Assembly (NCBI RefSeq): GCF_900074915.1
Contig: NZ_LT222319.1
Coordinates: forward strand, 1,671,001 to 1,735,000
DNA from: Pseudomonas cerasi
Lineage (GTDB): Bacteria > Pseudomonadota > Gammaproteobacteria > Pseudomonadales > Pseudomonadaceae
Length of the DNA: 64,000 bases
Reading direction: 5' to 3'
In this document: positions 60,561 to 64,000 of the stretch, one piece after another
Position numbering within the stretch: the stretch's first letter is position 1
Layout: the number at the start of each line of letters is the position of its first letter
Position numbers and translations under genes: made by a program
The notes under the pieces: model-generated
Database searches by the model: none
Told to the model about the DNA's origin: nothing
Seen by the model: the letters and a program-made list of their open reading frames with translations, nothing else

Positions 60561-62804
60561 ATGGTACAGGTGAGAGCGAACCAGCCGATAAACACAGACG
60601 GCAGTATCAATCTCGACGCGTGGCTCGATCATATTGTCAGCGTCGACCTGGTCCTGGACCGGGAAGTCATGAAAAAGGCCTGTGAGTTTGCCCGGGAAGC
60701 CGAGCAGACCGACAAGGCCCACAAGAATCATTGGGCAGAGGGCACCTCCAGTTTCCAGACCGGTCTGGAGATCGCGGAGATTCTGGCTGACCTCAAGCTG
60801 GATCAGGACTCACTGGTCGCTGCGGTCATTTACCGTGGTGTGCGTGAAGGTCTCGTTGCGCTGCCGGACGTCGAGCAGCGCTTTGGCGCAACGGTCGCCA
60901 AACTCATCGACGGCGTGCTGCGCATGGCCGCGATCAGCGCCAGCCTCAGCCCTCGTCAGTCTCTGGTACTCGGCAGTCAGGCGCAGGTCGAAAACCTGCG
61001 CAAGATGCTGGTGGCGATGGTCGACGACGTTCGTGTTGCGCTGATCAAACTGGCCGAACGTACCTGCGCGATTCGTGCGGTGAAGAACGCCGACGACGAA
61101 AAACGCAATCGTGTGGCTCGCGAAGTCTTCGACATCTATGCACCGCTGGCCCACCGCCTGGGTATCGGGCACATCAAGTGGGAGCTGGAAGACCTGTCCT
61201 TCCGCTACCTGGAGCCCGATCAGTACAAGCAGATCGCCAAGCTGTTGCATGAGCGCAGGCTGGACCGCGAGCGCTTCATCAGCGACGTCATGTCCCAGCT
61301 CGACAACGAGCTGCAGGCTACTGGCGTGACCGCTGACATCAGTGGCCGTGCCAAGCATATCTATTCCATCTGGCGCAAAATGCAGCGCAAGGGCCTGGCG
61401 TTCAGCCAGATCTATGACGTGCGTGCGCTGCGTGTGCTGGTCCCGGAAATGCGCGATTGCTACACCGCGCTGGGTATCGTGCACACGTTGTGGCGGCATA
61501 TTCCCAAAGAGTTCGACGATTACATCGCCAACCCCAAGGAAAACGGCTATCGCTCGCTGCACACCGCCGTGATCGGGCCGGAAGGCAAGGTGCTGGAAGT
61601 GCAGATCCGCACCCACGCCATGCATGAAGAGGCCGAGTTGGGCGTTTGTGCGCACTGGCGCTATAAAGGCACCGACGTCAAATCCGGTTCCAATCATTAC
61701 GAAGAGAAGATTTCCTGGCTGCGTCAGGTGCTCGAATGGCATGAAGAGCTGGGCGACATCGGCGGTCTGGCAGACCAACTGCGAGTCGATATCGAGCCTG
61801 ACCGCGTCTACGTCTTCACCCCTGACGGCCACGCCATCGACCTGCCCAAGGGCGCGACACCACTGGACTTCGCCTATCGGGTGCACACCGAAATCGGCCA
61901 TAACTGCCGGGGTGCGAAGATCAATGGCCGCATCGTCCCGCTCAACTACAGCCTGCAGACCGGCGAGCAGGTCGAGATCATCACCAGCAAGCACGGTACG
62001 CCGAGCCGCGACTGGCTGAACTCGAACCTGGGGTACATCACCACCTCGCGCGCGCGGGCCAAGATCGTTCACTGGTTCAAGTTGCAGGCCCGCGATCAGA
62101 ACGTCGCCGCCGGCAGAACCCTGATCGAACGCGAACTGGCGCGCCTGGCGTTGCCGCAGGTCGATTTCGACAAGCTGGCGGAAAAGGCCAATCACAAGAC
62201 CGCCGACGACATGTTCGCGGCTTTGGGCGCAGGCGACCTGCGTCTGGCGCAACTGGTCAATCTGGCCCAGCAGCAGGTCGAGCCTGATCGCGTCAATGAA
62301 CAGCTGGAACTGATCCCGCGCAAGGCCACCGGCTACAAGCCCGGCAAGCGGGGGGATATTCAGATTCAGGGCGTTGGCAACCTGATGACGCAGATGGCCG
62401 GCTGCTGCCAGCCGCTGCCGGGCGATGCCATCGTCGGTTATATCACCCAAGGTCGTGGCGTCAGCATCCACCGTCAGGATTGCGCTTCGGTGCTGCAACT
62501 GGGCGGTCGCGAGCCTGAACGGATCATTCAGGTCAGCTGGGGACCGGTGCCGGTGCTCACCTATCCGGTGGACATCATCATTCGCGCCTACGACCGTTCC
62601 GGCTTGCTGCGGGATGTCACCCAGGTGCTGCTCAACGAGCGGATCAACGTGCTGGCGGTCAACACCCGTTCGAACAAGGAAGACAACACTGCGCTTATGT
62701 CCCTGACCATCGAGATTCCAGGCCTGGACGCGCTGGGGCGGTTGCTGGGGCGTATTTCCCAGTTGCCGAACATCATTGAAACGCGCAGGAACAGGACGCC
62801 ATAA
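60561..62804 (+). CDS. relA: GTP pyrophosphokinase RelA
   Basis: A 747-residue ribosome-associated (p)ppGpp synthetase of the stringent response. A degenerate HD domain is followed by the synthetase domain (KENGYRSLHTAV, EVQIRTHAMHEEAELG), then TGS (VYVFTPDGHAIDLPKGATPLDFAY), a zinc-finger/RIS region with GCCQPLPGD, and a C-terminal ACT domain. The ATG at 60561 (MVQVRANQP) matches other Pseudomonas RelA; the upstream open frame is unsupported. Confidence 0.96.
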   Translation: MVQVRANQPINTDGSINLDAWLDHIVSVDLVLDREVMKKACEFAREAEQTDKAHKNHWAEGTSSFQTGLEIAEILADLKLDQDSLVAAVIYRGVREGLVALPDVEQRFGATVAKLIDGVLRMAAISASLSPRQSLVLGSQAQVENLRKMLVAMVDDVRVALIKLAERTCAIRAVKNADDEKRNRVAREVFDIYAPLAHRLGIGHIKWELEDLSFRYLEPDQYKQIAKLLHERRLDRERFISDVMSQLDNELQATGVTADISGRAKHIYSIWRKMQRKGLAFSQIYDVRALRVLVPEMRDCYTALGIVHTLWRHIPKEFDDYIANPKENGYRSLHTAVIGPEGKVLEVQIRTHAMHEEAELGVCAHWRYKGTDVKSGSNHYEEKISWLRQVLEWHEELGDIGGLADQLRVDIEPDRVYVFTPDGHAIDLPKGATPLDFAYRVHTEIGHNCRGAKINGRIVPLNYSLQTGEQVEIITSKHGTPSRDWLNSNLGYITTSRARAKIVHWFKLQARDQNVAAGRTLIERELARLALPQVDFDKLAEKANHKTADDMFAALGAGDLRLAQLVNLAQQQVEPDRVNEQLELIPRKATGYKPGKRGDIQIQGVGNLMTQMAGCCQPLPGDAIVGYITQGRGVSIHRQDCASVLQLGGREPERIIQVSWGPVPVLTYPVDIIIRAYDRSGLLRDVTQVLLNERINVLAVNTRSNKEDNTALMSLTIEIPGLDALGRLLGRISQLPNIIETRRNRTP

Positions 62805-62831
62805 GCGTTGCCTGCGCTCACAGGGAGCCCC

Positions 62832-63665
62832 ATGCATACAGTTCAAGACCTGCTGAACCTCATGGCCCGGCTGCGTGATCCGCAGTTCGGCTGCCCGTGG
62901 GACCTGAAGCAGACCTACGCCAGCATCGTGCCGCACACGCTGGAAGAAGCCTATGAAGTGGCCGACGCCATCGAACAGGGCGACCTCGACCATCTGAAGG
63001 GTGAGTTGGGTGACCTGCTGTTTCAGGTGGTTTTCTATGCGCAGTTGGCCAAAGAGGAAGGCCGGTTTGAATTCGACGACGTCATCGACGGCATTACCCG
63101 CAAGTTGCTGCGTCGCCATCCGCACGTGTTTCCGACTGGCGAGCTGTACGCGCCGGCAGAAACGCCACGCCTGACCGACGAGCAGGTCAATCTTCGTTGG
63201 GACGAAATCAAGGCCGAGGAGCGTGCCGAGAAGGCCGGTGTGCCCGAGCAGTTGTCGCTGCTCGACGACGTGCCCCGGGCCTTGCCCGCGTTGAGTCGGG
63301 CAGCCAAACTGCAGAAGCGTGCGGCGCAGGTGGGTTTCGACTGGCCTGCGGCATTGCCGGTGGTCGACAAGGTGCGTGAAGAACTCGATGAAATTCTCGA
63401 GGCCATGGTCGACAATGACGCCGAGGGCATTGCCGAGGAAGTTGGCGACCTGCTGTTCAGCGTCGTCAACCTGGCCCGACACCTCAAGGTCGACCCGGAA
63501 ACTGCGCTACGCTCGGCCAATAGCAAGTTCGACAGACGCTTCCGATTCATTGAACAGGCTTTGCGCCACCTGCAGCGTCCTATCGAAGCGTGCTCGCTCG
63601 AAGAAATGGATGCGTTGTGGGGCGAAGCCAAACGTCAGGAAAAGAGCACACCCGGCTGCGGCTGA
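62832..63665 (+). CDS. mazG: Nucleoside triphosphate pyrophosphohydrolase MazG
   Basis: A 277-residue all-alpha NTP pyrophosphatase with two MazG repeats. The first has EEAYEVADAIEQGDLDHLKGELGDLL, and the second has VREELDEILEAM and EEVGDLLFSVVNLARHLK. Family knowledge: E. coli MazG lowers ppGpp, and the gene commonly follows relA, as here. The ATG at 62832 (MHTVQDLL) is the start. Confidence 0.95.
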   Translation: MHTVQDLLNLMARLRDPQFGCPWDLKQTYASIVPHTLEEAYEVADAIEQGDLDHLKGELGDLLFQVVFYAQLAKEEGRFEFDDVIDGITRKLLRRHPHVFPTGELYAPAETPRLTDEQVNLRWDEIKAEERAEKAGVPEQLSLLDDVPRALPALSRAAKLQKRAAQVGFDWPAALPVVDKVREELDEILEAMVDNDAEGIAEEVGDLLFSVVNLARHLKVDPETALRSANSKFDRRFRFIEQALRHLQRPIEACSLEEMDALWGEAKRQEKSTPGCG

Positions 63666-63695
63666 GTGTGCGGTAACGGTATAAGTGAGTAGACA

Positions 63696-64000
63696 ATGAG
63701 CCTTTCCCTTCGCGATCAGTTGCTCAAGGCAGGTCTGGTCAACCAAAAGCAGGCCAAGCAGGTCGGCAAAGAAAAGCAGAAAGAGCAGCGTCTGGTGCAC
63801 AAGGGTCAGGCGCAGGCCGATGACTCGCAAAAGCGTGCGGCCCAGGAGGCCATGGCCGAGAAGGCCAAACGTGATCAGGAGCTGAACCGTCAGCAGCAGG
63901 AGAAGGTCGAGCAGAAGGCCCGCGCCGCTCAGGTCAAGCAACTGATCGAAGTGTCGCGCCTGCCCAAGCTGATCACCGAGGATTACTACAACTTCGTTGA
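63696..64000 (+). CDS. DUF2058 (YaiL-like) protein, 5' part (partial)
   Basis: The first 101 codons are visible; the frame is open to the window end. MSLSLRDQLLKAGLV followed by a Lys/Gln/Glu-rich coiled region (KQAKQVGKEKQKEQ) is the hallmark of DUF2058 proteins. The function is unknown. It lies 30 bases after mazG on the same strand. Confidence 0.85.
   Translation, partial: MSLSLRDQLLKAGLVNQKQAKQVGKEKQKEQRLVHKGQAQADDSQKRAAQEAMAEKAKRDQELNRQQQEKVEQKARAAQVKQLIEVSRLPKLITEDYYNFV

Noticed and set aside
60810..63482. 890-codon open frame on the - strand opposite relA and mazG
   Set aside because: It spans two recognisable genes on the other strand and their intergenic gap, so it is a high-GC antisense artefact.

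Overview
The window is a piece of a Pseudomonas chromosome, most likely from the P. syringae group. I infer this from the purF-metZ, nrdAB, phoPQ, dctA, gacS-cysM-rlmD-relA-mazG gene content, a 917-codon GacS/LemA with the conserved H294, a PA1157/PA1158-type two-component pair beside nrdA, and Pseudomonas-style REP/REPIN sequences. No rRNA or CRISPR array is present.

Layout. (1) 1-3.9 kb is core metabolism on the + strand: the end of cvpA, purF, metZ and an overlapping SDR gene. (2) 4.0-4.5 kb holds tRNA-Val(UAC) and two identical tRNA-Asp(GUC) genes. (3) 4.7-34.5 kb is an accessory segment that starts with a P4-type tyrosine integrase directly behind the second tRNA-Asp. It is a graveyard of defence-type and transporter genes: a Lit-like (U49) peptidase, two decayed paralogous genes with a shared WIEA motif, a stand-alone HsdR-N-type nuclease domain, a two-gene module with a PD-(D/E)XK-like component, an AbiC-like membrane protein, a truncated Cap4-like nuclease gene, and a dual-GHKL kinase with a receiver partner. 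The kinase is broken by two insertion sequences and a frameshift. Insertion sequences of the IS110, IS21 (two different elements), IS5 (two different subgroups) and IS3 (remnant) families cut through the region. Between 16.8 and 26.5 kb lie a damaged EmrAB-type efflux operon joined out of frame to an RND fragment, two TetR regulators, a PagL-type lipid A deacylase and a DUF4398/OmpA envelope pair.

(4) 34.7-64 kb is core genome again. nrdB and nrdA (class Ia ribonucleotide reductase) are read leftward. An RstA/RstB-like two-component pair, a FhuF-type ferric-siderophore reductase and an Sfp-type phosphopantetheinyl transferase follow. A RAYT transposase sits inside an array of about 114-bp palindromic repeats. 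Then come a dienelactone hydrolase, phoP-phoQ preceded by four 11-bp-phased GTTCA repeats, dctA with a sigma-54 promoter, sprT, ttcA, a Tag-like glycosylase, wrbA, arsC, a TlpA-like lipoprotein, a META lipoprotein and its partner, gacS, cysM, rlmD, relA, mazG and the start of a DUF2058 gene.

The strongest candidate for something undescribed is the shattered GHKL-kinase/receiver pair at 29.1-34.5 kb, whose intact frame can be rebuilt exactly across both IS target-site duplications. The two-gene nuclease-like module at 12.8-14.0 kb and the RAYT/REPIN array at 43.6-44.9 kb come next. All family assignments were made by eye from motifs and protein resemblance; no database search was run.
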